Below are positions 28,165 to 37,444 of a stretch of DNA of 64,000 bases, one piece after another. The notes under the pieces were generated by a model, which was not told the origin of the DNA, searched no databases, and worked only from the letters and a program-made list of their open reading frames with translations. Source of the stretch: Prado023 sp963774745 (GTDB lineage: Bacteria > Actinomycetota > Actinomycetes > S36-B12 > CAIYMF01); NCBI GenBank assembly GCA_963774745.1, contig CAVZGE010000011.1, forward strand, positions 558,001 to 622,000, written 5' to 3'. Both the position numbers and the translations under genes were made by a program. Numbering within the stretch: position 1 is the stretch's first letter; each line of letters opens with the position of its first letter.

Positions 28165-28765
28165 GGCGTGGCCTCGCATGGCGGCCTGCGCGGGAGACCA
28201 GGCGGGTTGGGTGAGCGTTTGAGTCGATGCCAGGCGTTCCGCCCTCAGCGAGCCCGCGCACTGCGCGGCAACGTCACTCCGTGACGGCGGAGCGGACCTG
28301 AGCCTCAGCCCCGCCTGGGGGCCGTGTGCCGCTGGCCCACCGGTCACCGTGTGGCACCACATGGCCCTCTGCCTCGCGCGCAACCGGCGGCTCGGGCGGT
28401 TGGGCTGGAACCTTGCGGCCGTTCCGGTCGAATGCGGGCCGGCCCCAACGACCTCTCCACCGCCCCACGACCACCTCGCGCCTGTTCACGTCGAAAGGGG
28501 CGCCGGCCGAGTCTGTCTATCGACTGGAACGGCCGCGAGGTTGCCCATCGACCGTGATCAACCCGGCCCATTCAACGGGAACAGGCGCAAGGTTCCCACC
28601 GACGGCGACCGCACCATCCGCGCCCTCCGGCTCGACCGATCCGGCTCGATCGAGCCAGCGGCCCCCGGTTCCCTGCACCACTCAAGCCGATCCGCCTCAC
28701 GGATCGCGCCAACGGGTACGGGTCCGCCGGCCAGGTTCAGCCCGCCCCGGTCGGCCCGAGTCGCC
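28165..28765. other. Long intergenic region containing repeat element A
   Basis: 601 bases between convergent genes. The small dyad CGTCAC/GTGACG lies near 28270. The centre is repeat element A (28407-28596). No gene is supported on either strand. Confidence 0.6.
28407..28596 (-). repeat. Four-arm intergenic repeat element, copy A
   Basis: Arms A1 28407-28433 and A2 28471-28498 are reverse copies, A3 28517-28544 and A4 28569-28596 forward copies, of a ~28-base arm with core like TCGACTGGAACGGCCGCGAGG. Gaps between arms are 37, 18 and 24 bases, the mirror of copies E, F and G, so this copy is reversed. A1 and A4 share the variant CTTGCG/CGCAAG and pair perfectly over 11 bp. Confidence 0.75.
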
Positions 28766-29062
28766 TCAGTGGAAGCGGAGCTTGACCCAGTGGCGCTCGT
28801 CGCAGGCCGGGCAGCGCATCCACGATGGGTAGTCCCGCCGGACGACCAGGAGGTGCACGCTCGGCAGAGCGAGCTGCAGCGCGCGCGCATACGACGCAAC
28901 AGTGGCGACGTGGCACTGCGAGCACGTGATGACCACGGACCCGAGTGACGGACTCACCGGGTCACCGCTGAACAGCGCGGACTTGCCCTGGACGTCCACG
29001 CCGGCCACGCTCGCATCGGCGACGGCCCGGGTACGGACGCGATCGAAGGTGGAGTTGCTCAT
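28766..29062 (-). CDS. Small putative zinc-ribbon protein
   Basis: 98 residues with two CxxC pairs (TCSQCH and RCPACDERHW) about 40 residues apart, enough for one zinc site. No family recognised. Its ATG shares a base with the parA TGA, so it is translated with parA. It could be an accessory or regulatory partner of that ATPase (inference from coupling). Confidence 0.75.
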   Translation of the reverse strand: MSNSTFDRVRTRAVADASVAGVDVQGKSALFSGDPVSPSLGSVVITCSQCHVATVASYARALQLALPSVHLLVVRRDYPSWMRCPACDERHWVKLRFH

Positions 29063-29856
29063 CAGCTGGCTCCCATCAGGGCGGTCGGGGCAGATGCGGC
29101 GGTCCCATCAAGGAGTCCGCGCGCGAGCTGCCGGTAGGCCTCGGCACCGCGGAACCGCCCGCCGGCGGCCAGCACCGAGCGCCCGGCGGCTGGCGCCTCG
29201 GCGAACCGGATCGAGCGCGGGATCGCCGGGCCGAGGATGTCCAGGCCGTAGCGGTCGTTGATGTCGGCGAGAACGGCTCGCGAGTGGTTGGTGCGCGAGT
29301 CGAACAGCGTCGGCAGGACCCCGAGCACGACCAGGTCGCGGTTGGTGATCCGGCGGACGTCGGCGATCGTGTCGAGCAGCTGCCCGACGCCGCGGTGCGA
29401 CAGCGTCTCGCACTGCAGCGGGATCAGGACCTCGTCAGCGGCGGTCAACGCGTTGATCGTGAGCACGCCGAGCGACGGGGAGCAGTCCAGCAGGATCGTG
29501 TCGTACTCGCCGGCGAGGTCCTCCAGCGCGGTGCGCAGCGCGAACTCACGCCCGGTGCGGGTGAGCAGCTGGGCCTCGGTGCCGGCGAGGTCGATCGTGG
29601 CGGGGAGCAGGTGCATGTCCTCGTCGGTCTTGATCACCGCCATCGAGGCACTGATCCGCCCGAGCATGACGTCGTGCATCGAGAACTCGAGGGCCTCGGG
29701 ATCCATGCCCAGGGAGAACGTGAGGCAGGCCTGGGGATCGAGGTCGACGACCAGCACGCGCTGGCCCAGCTCAGCGAGCGCCGCACCGATCGAGGCGACT
29801 GTCGTGGTCTTGGCCACGCCGCCCTTCTGGTTGGCGATGGCGATGATTCGTGTCAT
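29062..29856 (-). CDS. ParA/Soj-family ATPase
   Basis: 264 residues from ATG 29856 (MTRIIAIANQKGGVAKTTT). Deviant Walker A KGGVAKTT, LVVDLDPQA and DCSPSLGVLTINAL are typical. No parB or parS cluster is visible, and the gene sits in a core chromosomal context, so it is probably an orphan positioning ATPase and not the chromosome segregation copy. Start ATG is next to a region shared with the divergent hydrolase gene. Confidence 0.92.
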   Translation of the reverse strand: MTRIIAIANQKGGVAKTTTVASIGAALAELGQRVLVVDLDPQACLTFSLGMDPEALEFSMHDVMLGRISASMAVIKTDEDMHLLPATIDLAGTEAQLLTRTGREFALRTALEDLAGEYDTILLDCSPSLGVLTINALTAADEVLIPLQCETLSHRGVGQLLDTIADVRRITNRDLVVLGVLPTLFDSRTNHSRAVLADINDRYGLDILGPAIPRSIRFAEAPAAGRSVLAAGGRFRGAEAYRQLARGLLDGTAASAPTALMGAS

Positions 29857-29901
29857 ACCCGGCCCCTGCTTCGTCGGCAACTTCCCCCTATTGTGCACAG
29901 C

Positions 29902-30883
29902 ATGAGCACACCCCCCTTCATCAACATGCCCGACGGCGTCGGACTTTTCGCGCCCCCGGACGCCCCCCTGCCGGTACTGGTCGACTGAGGCTGCAACGGA
30001 TGTGGCCAGTGGTGCGGATGAGTCGGTTGGCGCGCGCCCGGCAGGTGGGGCGGGCGCAGCGGACCCCGCGGGCGGCACGGGCGGCTCCCGCGGGGATGTC
30101 CTGCTCGTGCCCGGGTTCACCGGCTCGAAGGAGGACTTCATCGCGATCCTCGAACCGCTGGCGGCGTTCGGCTGGCGGGTGGCAGCCATGGACCTCCCGG
30201 GGCAGGGCGGCGCGCCGGCGCTCGGCCCGCGCGGCAGCCACACCGCCCGCACCCTGGCGGACTCGGTGGCGGCCGTGGCGCGGTGGTTCGCACCGGGGCG
30301 CCGGGTCCACCTGGTGGGGCACTCGATGGGCGGCCTCGTGACCCGGGAGCTGGTCCTCGCCGACGCGGGGAGCCTCGCGTCCTGGACGGCGATGAGCAGT
30401 GGTCCGGCCTCGATCCCCGCGCACGGCCACACCGCCCTGCTGCAGCTCGAGGCAGCCCTGGCCAGCGCGCCGATCGAGGCGGTCTGGGCCGCCAAGGAGG
30501 CCATGGACCGCGCCGGCGGCTGGGACCCGCCCAGCCAGGAGGTCGCCGACTTCTGCGCCCAGCGGTTCATCACCAACGACCCGGCCGCGCTCTCGGACTG
30601 CGCCGAGATCCTGATGACCGCCCCCGACCTCACCGAGCAGGTGGCCGCCGCGCTGGACGCGTCGATGCTGCCGGCGGCGGTGGTGACCGGCGAGGTGGAC
30701 GACGCCTGGCCCCCGGCCGTCCAGGAGCAGATGGCCGAGCGCCTGCGAGTGCCGTGGCACACCCTGCCCGGCCTCGGGCACAACCCCGCCACCGAGGACC
30801 CGCAGCTGACCGCCACTGCCCTCAACGACATCTTCGGCAGCGCGACCCGGGTCGGCACCGCGGAGGACCTGGTCGCGCCCTAG
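29902..30883 (+). CDS. Alpha/beta hydrolase, probable frameshift in the N terminus
   Basis: LLVPGFTGSKEDF, nucleophile elbow GHSMGG and C-terminal GLGHNPATEDP are intact from GTG 30002 (293 residues). Upstream, ATG 29902 starts MSTPPFINMPDGVGLF, which is the family-like N terminus, but it meets a TGA at 29986-29988. Removing one base there joins it to EAATDVASGADE and gives 326 residues. TATTGT about 9 bases before the ATG could be a leaderless -10. Serine hydrolase; substrate unknown. Confidence 0.82.
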
Positions 30884-31154
30884 GACCTGCCTGCGCCGCC
30901 GTCGCAGCCCACCCCCGCAGCCGCGGCCCTGCGCGGCCGTCGCAGCACGGCGCGTCCACGCCGGTTCGGCGCATCCACCCACCCGCGGGCGCCACCCGCG
31001 CGGGGACTGCGGGGTCCGACGACGACCGTCAGGTGGTCGAGTCCGAGCCCGGGAGGCGGCGCCCGAAGCGGCCCCTCGCCCACCGGTCGGGATCAGGCCG
31101 AAATTGCCCCGAATCGGCGGTGTGGATCCGTCCGCGGATGGGTATTGCTGTCAC

Positions 31155-31547
31155 ATGGCGTTGCACGAGATCCTCCCGAACACCCTGATGGCGCCCCGGG
31201 AGGCTCGGATCGCCATCGCGCGGTTCCTGTCCAAGGCCCAGCTCTCGCAGCTCACCGATGACGCCCAGCTCCTGGCCTCCGAGCTGGTCACCAACGCGGT
31301 GCGCCACGCCAGCGGCCCCATCGACGTGCGCGCCTACGTCCGCGACGGCTTCCTGCGCCTGGAGGTCGGGGACTCGTGCGTCGATCGCGCCCCGAAGCAG
31401 CGCCAGGCCGACCCCGACGACGAGGGCGGCCGCGGGATGGAGCTGGTCGACAAGATGTCAGCGCGCTGGGGCTGGCGCGCACGCGGCCACGTCAAGGTCG
31501 TCTGGCTCGACCTGCCGATGCCCACGGCCGGCACCCGCCAGGGATAG
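31155..31547 (+). CDS. RsbW-like ATP-binding (anti-sigma type) protein
   Basis: 130 residues, HATPase_c_2 fold. N box ASELVTNAVRHA and the later GGRGMELVDKMSARWGWR are the two ATP motifs. Such single-domain proteins are serine kinases for anti-anti-sigma factors. No cognate sigma or anti-anti-sigma gene lies nearby. ATG at 31155 is chosen over an upstream ATG with unconvincing sequence. Confidence 0.88.
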   Translation: MALHEILPNTLMAPREARIAIARFLSKAQLSQLTDDAQLLASELVTNAVRHASGPIDVRAYVRDGFLRLEVGDSCVDRAPKQRQADPDDEGGRGMELVDKMSARWGWRARGHVKVVWLDLPMPTAGTRQG

Positions 31548-31581
31548 CCGCCGGCCGCAACCGCCCGAACGCCGGCGAGCC

Positions 31582-32682
31582 TCAGAACTCCAGCGGGTCG
31601 CTGGACAAGGGCTTGGGCTCGCTCCAGCGCATCGGCATCCCATGGGCGGAGCCGGAGCCCAGCTGCACGGCCGTGCCCGGGCGCCACGGCGCCCACGCCC
31701 CGGACGCCGGCCAGGACCGGCCGACCAGCGCGTAGGACATGGCCGGGTCCGGCGCCTCCCGCTTCCATTCCCACGAGATGTGGACGACAGGGCTCGTCGG
31801 CGTGGCCCGGTTGGCCAGCTTGCGGATCCCCGACCGGATCTCCACGCGTGCGGACCGCTCGAGGTAGAACCAGGTTGCCGAGTGCCAGATCACCAGCGTC
31901 TGCCCCGGGACCTGCTCGGCGTGGGCGAGCATCGACAGGTAGTCCCCGGCGCTCATCGCCCGGACCGTCGCCGGGATCCGGTGCGCGAGCGTGAACGCGG
32001 ACCTCAGTCGCTCGAACCTCGGCAGGTCATCGCCCCACACGTAGGCCGCGAGGGTGAGGCGGTCCTCGGCCTTGTCGACGTCCAGCGGCCGCAGGTCACA
32101 GCCCGCACGCTCGGCGATCGTCACCGGCGTGGGCATCGGGACATGCGCCCAGGGCATCGCGTCGGCACGCAGGTTGAGCCCGGCGGAGGCCGCCAGCTCG
32201 TGCAGGCGGATCGGCTGCCCGTGTGCGGCGGACACCCGTGCCAGCGCCCCGCGCAGCGGCTGCGCCCGGCCCGTCTCGTTGGTCTGCGGGATGTGGGCCA
32301 GGGACCTGTTCACCACATCCGGATGTGCCAGGAACGCGGCGACCAGGGCTGCGCCCATCTCCTCGCGCGACGCATCGTCCTTCGGCGCCGTGCCCCCGAC
32401 CGTCGGGTAGTGGATCGCCAGCGCGGGCGCCTGACGGGAGAGCACGAGCCGATGGGCGGCCGCCAGCAGGCGCAACCCGATCAGGTCACCGCCCCGCACG
32501 GACTGGTGGTCGGACATGAGGTCCGCGAGCTGGCCCCCGGGGGAGCTGGCCGCCCGCAGCGCGATCAGCACGTCGTGCGACAGCGGCGAGCCCAGCTCGA
32601 GGCAGCTCTGCGCCTGGGTCGTCAGGGCGTCGTCGAGCGTGACGGCCTCGTCCCCGTGGATCACGTCGTACAGCAGCGCCAT
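31582..32682 (-). CDS. DUF2332 protein
   Basis: 366 residues from ATG 32682 (MALLYDVIHGDEA). Features such as ELAASAGLNLRAD, LVIWHSATWFYLE and HISWEWKREA match the DUF2332 family, which is widespread in actinobacteria and has a Rossmann/methyltransferase-like feel but no proven activity. The frame is open upstream to 32739 without conserved content. Confidence 0.85.
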   Translation of the reverse strand: MALLYDVIHGDEAVTLDDALTTQAQSCLELGSPLSHDVLIALRAASSPGGQLADLMSDHQSVRGGDLIGLRLLAAAHRLVLSRQAPALAIHYPTVGGTAPKDDASREEMGAALVAAFLAHPDVVNRSLAHIPQTNETGRAQPLRGALARVSAAHGQPIRLHELAASAGLNLRADAMPWAHVPMPTPVTIAERAGCDLRPLDVDKAEDRLTLAAYVWGDDLPRFERLRSAFTLAHRIPATVRAMSAGDYLSMLAHAEQVPGQTLVIWHSATWFYLERSARVEIRSGIRKLANRATPTSPVVHISWEWKREAPDPAMSYALVGRSWPASGAWAPWRPGTAVQLGSGSAHGMPMRWSEPKPLSSDPLEF

Positions 32683-32791
32683 CCCTGAATCCCCTCCGCA
32701 ACGGCCGCACCGGTGCTGCCCCGGGGAATGATGCCCCACGAACCGGATCGTTGCACCCGATGCCCACGGCGTCGGCGCCGAAAGACGCGTC

Positions 32792-32834
32792 GTGCTGTCG
32801 ATCCCGACCGTCTGGAGGTCGGAATCGACAGCAC
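32792..32834 (-). terminator. Hairpin terminator after the acyl-CoA dehydrogenase gene
   Basis: Arms 32792-32809 and 32817-32834 pair over 18 bp with one G-T wobble around a 7-base loop, 26 bases past the dehydrogenase stop. A short TCTTT follows in the minus direction. Confidence 0.75.
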
Positions 32835-32860
32835 AACGAACCTGGCGGCGCGTCAGCGCG

Positions 32861-34066
32861 TCAGCGCAGCTTGTAGTCCTCCAGCAGGCGGCGGGCGATG
32901 ATCATCTTCTGGATGTCCGCGGTGCCCTCGCCGATCATCAGCATCGGGGCCTCCCGGTACAGCCGCTCGATCTCGTACTCCTTGGCGTAGCCGTAGCCGC
33001 CGTGGATCCGGAAGGAGTCCTCGACGACCTCCTTGCAGTACTCGCTGGCCAGGAACTTGGCCATGCCGGCCTCGAGGTCGTTGCGCTCCCCGGAGTCCTT
33101 CTTGCGGGCCGCGCGCACCATCATCTGGTGCGCGGCCTCGACCTTGACCGCCATCTCCGCGAGCCGGAACGCCACGGCCTGGTGCTCGGCGATCGCCTTG
33201 CCGAACGTGTGCCGCTGCTGGGCGTACTCGACGCCGAGCTCGAAGGCCCGCGCCGACAGCCCGCACGCCCGCGCAGCCACGTTCACGCGGCCCACCTCGA
33301 CGCCGTCCATCATCTGGTAGAACCCCTTGCCGGGGACCCCGCCGAGCAGGTCGTCGGCGCCGAGCGGGAACTCGTCCATGATCAGCTCGGTCGTGTCCAC
33401 GCCCTTGTAGCCCATCTTGGCGATCTTGCCCGGGATGCTCAGGCCGGGCAGGACCTCGCCGAAGCCCGCCGGCTTCTCGATCAGGAACGTCGACATCTTC
33501 TTGTAGACGCTCGCGCCCTCGGGGGCGTCGGTGTCGGTGCGGACCAGCACCGCGACCAGCGTGGACGACCCGCCGTTGGTCAGCCACATCTTCTGGCCGT
33601 TGAGGGTGTAACCGCCGTCCGCGTTCGGAACGGCCTTCGAGGTGATCGCCGCGACGTCGGACCCGCAGTGCGGCTCGGACATCGAGAACGCCCCGCGCAC
33701 CTCGCCGGTGGCCATCCGCGGCAGGTACTTGGCCTTCTGCTCGTCGGTGCCGTGCTGCATGATCATGTACGCCACGATGAAGTGGGTGTTGACGATGCCG
33801 CTGACGCTCATCCAGCCGCGCGCGATCTCCTCGACGCACAGGGCGTAGGTCAGCAGCGACTCGCCCAGGCCGCCGTACTCCTCGGGGATCATCAGGCCGA
33901 AGATCCCCATCTCCTTCATGCCCTCGACGATCGCGGTCGGGTACTCGTCGGCGTGCTCGAGCTCCTGGGCGACCGGGATGATCTCGTTGTCCACGAACTC
34001 CTTGACCGCGGCGAGGATCTCGATCTGCACCTCGGTCAGGCCCTCAGTCTGCGCCAGGCGTGGCAT
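32861..34066 (-). CDS. Acyl-CoA dehydrogenase
   Basis: 401 residues, FAD-dependent short/medium-chain type. GAFSMSEPHCGSD, WLTNGG, catalytic Glu in YREAPML and the C-terminal GEGTADIQKMIIARRLL are present. Upstream faces the CDF transporter divergently; downstream is a strong hairpin. A role beside the two CitE-like lyases 1.4 kb away is possible but not shown. Confidence 0.93.
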   Translation of the reverse strand: MPRLAQTEGLTEVQIEILAAVKEFVDNEIIPVAQELEHADEYPTAIVEGMKEMGIFGLMIPEEYGGLGESLLTYALCVEEIARGWMSVSGIVNTHFIVAYMIMQHGTDEQKAKYLPRMATGEVRGAFSMSEPHCGSDVAAITSKAVPNADGGYTLNGQKMWLTNGGSSTLVAVLVRTDTDAPEGASVYKKMSTFLIEKPAGFGEVLPGLSIPGKIAKMGYKGVDTTELIMDEFPLGADDLLGGVPGKGFYQMMDGVEVGRVNVAARACGLSARAFELGVEYAQQRHTFGKAIAEHQAVAFRLAEMAVKVEAAHQMMVRAARKKDSGERNDLEAGMAKFLASEYCKEVVEDSFRIHGGYGYAKEYEIERLYREAPMLMIGEGTADIQKMIIARRLLEDYKLR

Positions 34067-34253
34067 GGTTCCTCCTCGGTCGACGGGCGTTTGTTACTGG
34101 CCAGTATCCCCCGCGCCGTCGGCGATCTGCACGCCGGGGCGGCCAGGGGCCGGGGGCGCAGCCGGCCGGGCTGGTCGCGGCCCGATCGCGGCCCGATCGG
34201 CGATGAGGCCGCCCGGGCGTGCGCGCTCACCTCGGGCCAGGCACGGTGAGAGG

Positions 34254-35204
34254 ATGTGTGCTGTGCATGACGGGCAGAAGGACCTCTCCAAGTACGCGTG
34301 GCTGTCGATCGCCACAGGGATCGTCGTCTTCGGGCTCAAGCTGCTCGCCTACTTCCTGACCGGCTCGATCGGCCTGCTCTCCGACGCGATGGAGTCCACG
34401 GTCAACATCGTGGCGGCCGTGGTCGCACTCGTCGCCCTGAAGGCAGCCTCCAAGCCCGGGGACGCGCGCCACCACTTCGGCCTGAGCAAGGCCGAGTACT
34501 TCTCGGCACTGTTCGAGGGCCTCATGATCCTCATCGCCGCCGGGCTGATCATGTTCACCGCCATCCCCCGACTGCTCGACCCCCAGCCACTCGAGGACCT
34601 GGGGATCGGCCTGACCATCTCGGCGCTCGCCTCGGCCATCAACTTCGCCGTCGCCACGATCCTCATGCGGGCCGGGCTCAAGCACCGCTCGATCGTCCTG
34701 CAGGCGGACTCCAAGCACCTGATGACCGACGTGTGGACCTCCGGCGGCGTCATCGTCGCGGTGCTGCTCGTCGGGTGGACCGGCTGGCTGCGCCTGGACC
34801 CGCTGATCGCCATGGTCGTCGCGCTGAACATCGTGTTCGCCGGGCTCAAGCTCATCGGCAGCTCGGCGATGGGCCTGCTGGACGCGTCCCTGCCGGAGGA
34901 GGAGAACGCCCTCGTCGTCGAGGTTCTGCAGCGCCACCAGACCGCGACGGTGCGCTTCCACGCGCTGCAGACCAGGGAGTCCGGGCGCCAGCGTTTCGTC
35001 TCGATGCACGTGCTGGTCCCCGGGGCGTGGTCCGTGCAGCAGGGGCACGACCTCCTCGAGACCGTCGAGGAGGAGATCCGCCACGTGCTGCCCGACACCG
35101 TCATCAGCACCCACCTCGAGCCCATCGAGGACCCGCGCGCGTGGGAGGACCAGCCGCCGGGTGGCGTGGCCATCCCCGCCGACGACCTCTGGAACGACAC
35201 CTGA
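34254..35204 (+). CDS. Cation diffusion facilitator (CDF) transporter
   Basis: 316 residues. Six membrane helices and metal-site segments GLLSDAMESTVN in helix 2 and DSKHLMTDVWTSGG in helix 5, then a C-terminal cytoplasmic domain (FHALQTRESGRQRFVSMHV). Exports divalent metal such as Zn, Fe or Mn by proton exchange. ATG 34254 is taken; GTG 34263 with GAGAGG upstream is about as likely. Confidence 0.92.
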   Translation: MCAVHDGQKDLSKYAWLSIATGIVVFGLKLLAYFLTGSIGLLSDAMESTVNIVAAVVALVALKAASKPGDARHHFGLSKAEYFSALFEGLMILIAAGLIMFTAIPRLLDPQPLEDLGIGLTISALASAINFAVATILMRAGLKHRSIVLQADSKHLMTDVWTSGGVIVAVLLVGWTGWLRLDPLIAMVVALNIVFAGLKLIGSSAMGLLDASLPEEENALVVEVLQRHQTATVRFHALQTRESGRQRFVSMHVLVPGAWSVQQGHDLLETVEEEIRHVLPDTVISTHLEPIEDPRAWEDQPPGGVAIPADDLWNDT

Positions 35205-35223
35205 ACCAGCCATCCCGGAAGGC

Positions 35224-35412
35224 AAACCTCGCGCCCGAAACGGTCGATCCTCGCCGGACCGGGCGGTGGCCGCCCGCCGCCCGGTCAACCTCGCAGCCGC
35301 TCCTGTCGTATAGCCCGACATAACGTCAGCCCTTTCGACGCGAACCCCCGCGAGGATGGCTCCCAAGGTGGTCCACCGTCCCGGGATCGACCGGAGCACC
35401 CGCGAGGATTCC
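35224..35412 (-). repeat. Four-arm intergenic repeat element, copy D
   Basis: Arms at 35224-35250 and 35286-35313 (reverse) and 35331-35359 and 35383-35412 (forward). Gaps 35, 17 and 23 bases give the same orientation as copy A. It starts 20 bases after the CDF stop and ends 55 bases before the CitE-like gene. Outer ends GGTCGATCC and GGATCGACC are complementary. Confidence 0.75.
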
Positions 35413-35466
35413 GGCACCGACCACCCCGGAACCGGCGTGCGATCGGCACTTGCTACGGTGCCGAGT

Positions 35467-36540
35467 ATGCCCACCACCAAGAGCCCCAGGGACTTCTTCC
35501 GCCCGCTGGCCGTCGGCGCCCCCACGCCGCTGACCGAGATCCCCGCGCGCCCCTCGCGCGCGATCCACTTCTTCGACCCCAGCAACGAGAAGATGGCCGC
35601 GAAGGTGCCGGCGATGGTCGGCACGGTCGACGTCCTGCTCGGCAACCTCGAGGACGCCGTCAAGGCCGACAAGAAGGTGGCCGCCCGCGAGGGCCTGGTG
35701 CGCATCGCGCAGGAGACGGACTTCGGCCCGACCCAGCTGTGGACGCGGATCAACTCCCTGGACAGCCCGTGGGTGCTCGACGACCTGACCACGCTGGTCC
35801 CCGCGATCGGGCACAAGCTCGACGTGATCATGGTGCCCAAGGTGCAGGGCGCCGAGGACATCCACTACGTCGACCGGCTGCTCGCCCAGCTCGAGGCCAA
35901 GGCTGGGCTCACCCGCCCGATCCTGATCCACGCCATCCTCGAGACCGCCCGCGGCGTGGCCAGCGTCGAGGAGATCTGCGGGGCGAGCCCGCGCATGCAG
36001 GGCCTGTCCCTGGGCCCGGCCGACCTGGCCGCGGACCGCCGGATGAAGACCACGCGCGTGGGCGGCGGCCACCCGGGCTACCTGGTCCGGGCTGACGCCG
36101 TGGACGGCGACATCGAGGGTCCGCGCGCGATCTTCCAGCAGGACCTCTGGCACTACACGATCGCCCGGATGGTCGACGCCTGCGCGACCCACGGGATCTA
36201 CCCGTACTACGGGCCGTTCGGCGACATCACCGATGTGGTCGCGTGTGAGGACCAGTTCCGCAACGCGTTCCTGCTCGGCTGCGTCGGCACGTGGACCCTG
36301 CACCCCAAGCAGATCGCGATCGCCAACCGCGTGTTCGCCCCGAGCGTGGCCGACATCAAGCACGCGCGGCGGGTGGTGGAGGCGATGGGCGACGGGACGG
36401 GCGCGGTGATGCTCGACGGCAAGATGGAGGACGACGCCTCCCTCAAGCAGTGCCTGGTGATGGTGAAGCTGGCCGAGCAGCTCGCGGAGATCGACCCCGA
36501 GCTGCGCGCCGCCTACGACGCGATCGAGGTGACGGCATGA
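35467..36540 (+). CDS. HpcH/HpaI (CitE-like) CoA ester lyase, 357 aa
   Basis: TIM-barrel lyase with metal-binding Glu/Asp stretches (NLEDAVKAD, ILETARGVASVEEICGASP, GPADLAADRR). It is longer than usual CitE and resembles actinobacterial malyl-CoA or methylmalyl-CoA lyase-like proteins. ATG 35467 opens the stretch MPTTKSPRDFFRPL. Its stop overlaps the start of a second, shorter lyase, so the two are made together. Confidence 0.85.
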   Translation: MPTTKSPRDFFRPLAVGAPTPLTEIPARPSRAIHFFDPSNEKMAAKVPAMVGTVDVLLGNLEDAVKADKKVAAREGLVRIAQETDFGPTQLWTRINSLDSPWVLDDLTTLVPAIGHKLDVIMVPKVQGAEDIHYVDRLLAQLEAKAGLTRPILIHAILETARGVASVEEICGASPRMQGLSLGPADLAADRRMKTTRVGGGHPGYLVRADAVDGDIEGPRAIFQQDLWHYTIARMVDACATHGIYPYYGPFGDITDVVACEDQFRNAFLLGCVGTWTLHPKQIAIANRVFAPSVADIKHARRVVEAMGDGTGAVMLDGKMEDDASLKQCLVMVKLAEQLAEIDPELRAAYDAIEVTA

Positions 36541-37403
36541 GCACGTTCCGGCCGCGGCGCTCGGTCCTGTACATGCCCTCGTCCAACGAGCGGGCGCTCG
36601 AGAAGGCCAAGACCATCCCCTGCGACGGGCTGATCCTCGACCTCGAGGACGCCGTCGCGCCCGACGCCAAGCCGGCCGCCCGCGACGCCGCGTGCGCCGC
36701 GGTGCGCTCCGGGGAGTACGGCCGGCGCGAGCTGACCATCCGGATCAACGGCGCCGACACCGAGTGGCACGAGGCGGACATGGCCGCGGCCTGCGCCGCC
36801 GGGCCGGACGCGATCGTGGTCCCGAAGGTGGACTCCGCCGACGCCGTGCGCGCCCTGGTAGCGGCGATGGAGCGCCACGGCGCTCCCGAGCGCACGACCC
36901 TCTGGGCGATGGTCGAGACGCCGGTCGCGATGCTCGACGCGCGGGCTATCGCCGCGGCCTCCGACCGCCTGTCGGTGCTGGTCATGGGCACCAACGACCT
37001 GGCCAAGGAGCTGTACGCCGAGCACGTCCCCGGCCGTCAGCCGCTGCTCACCGGGCTGGGCCTCGCGCTGCTCGCCGCGCGCGCCACCGGCAAGGTCATC
37101 ATCGACGGCGTCTACAACGACGTGAAGAACGCCGAGGGGTTCCTCGCCGAGTGCGCGCAGGGCCGCGAGATGGGCTTCGACGGCAAGACGCTGATCCACC
37201 CGGGTCAGGTCGACGGCGCCAACGAGGCGTTCGCGCCGTCGGCGAAGGCTGTCGAGGACGCCCGCGGGATCCTGGCCGCGTGGGAGGCCGGCCGCGGCTC
37301 GGGAGTCGTGACGTACAACGGCCGGATGATCGAGAACCTGCACGTGGCCTCCGCCGAGCGCACCCTGTCGATCCACGACGCGATCACCGCCCTGGGGGGC
37401 TGA
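36537..37403 (+). CDS. HpcH/HpaI (CitE-like) CoA ester lyase, 288 aa
   Basis: Standard-length member: RRSVLYMPSSNERALEKA, LDLEDAVAPDAK, AMVETPVAML and GFDGKTLIHPGQ. Family reactions include malyl-CoA and citramalyl-CoA cleavage and malyl-CoA thioesterase. Overlap with the preceding paralogue suggests paired functions such as lyase plus thioesterase, as known for Mcl1/Mcl2 in the ethylmalonyl-CoA pathway (inference). Confidence 0.87.
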   Translation: MSTFRPRRSVLYMPSSNERALEKAKTIPCDGLILDLEDAVAPDAKPAARDAACAAVRSGEYGRRELTIRINGADTEWHEADMAAACAAGPDAIVVPKVDSADAVRALVAAMERHGAPERTTLWAMVETPVAMLDARAIAAASDRLSVLVMGTNDLAKELYAEHVPGRQPLLTGLGLALLAARATGKVIIDGVYNDVKNAEGFLAECAQGREMGFDGKTLIHPGQVDGANEAFAPSAKAVEDARGILAAWEAGRGSGVVTYNGRMIENLHVASAERTLSIHDAITALGG

Positions 37404-37444
37404 CACTGCTGGATCGCCCCCCGTCCTCAGCCCTCAGTTCGCGG

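Noticed and set aside
30884..31154. A possible sixth copy of the four-arm element near 31070
   Set aside because: One stretch resembles a single reverse arm, but the TCGAC and CGCGAGG cores are missing and no partner arms lie at the expected distances.
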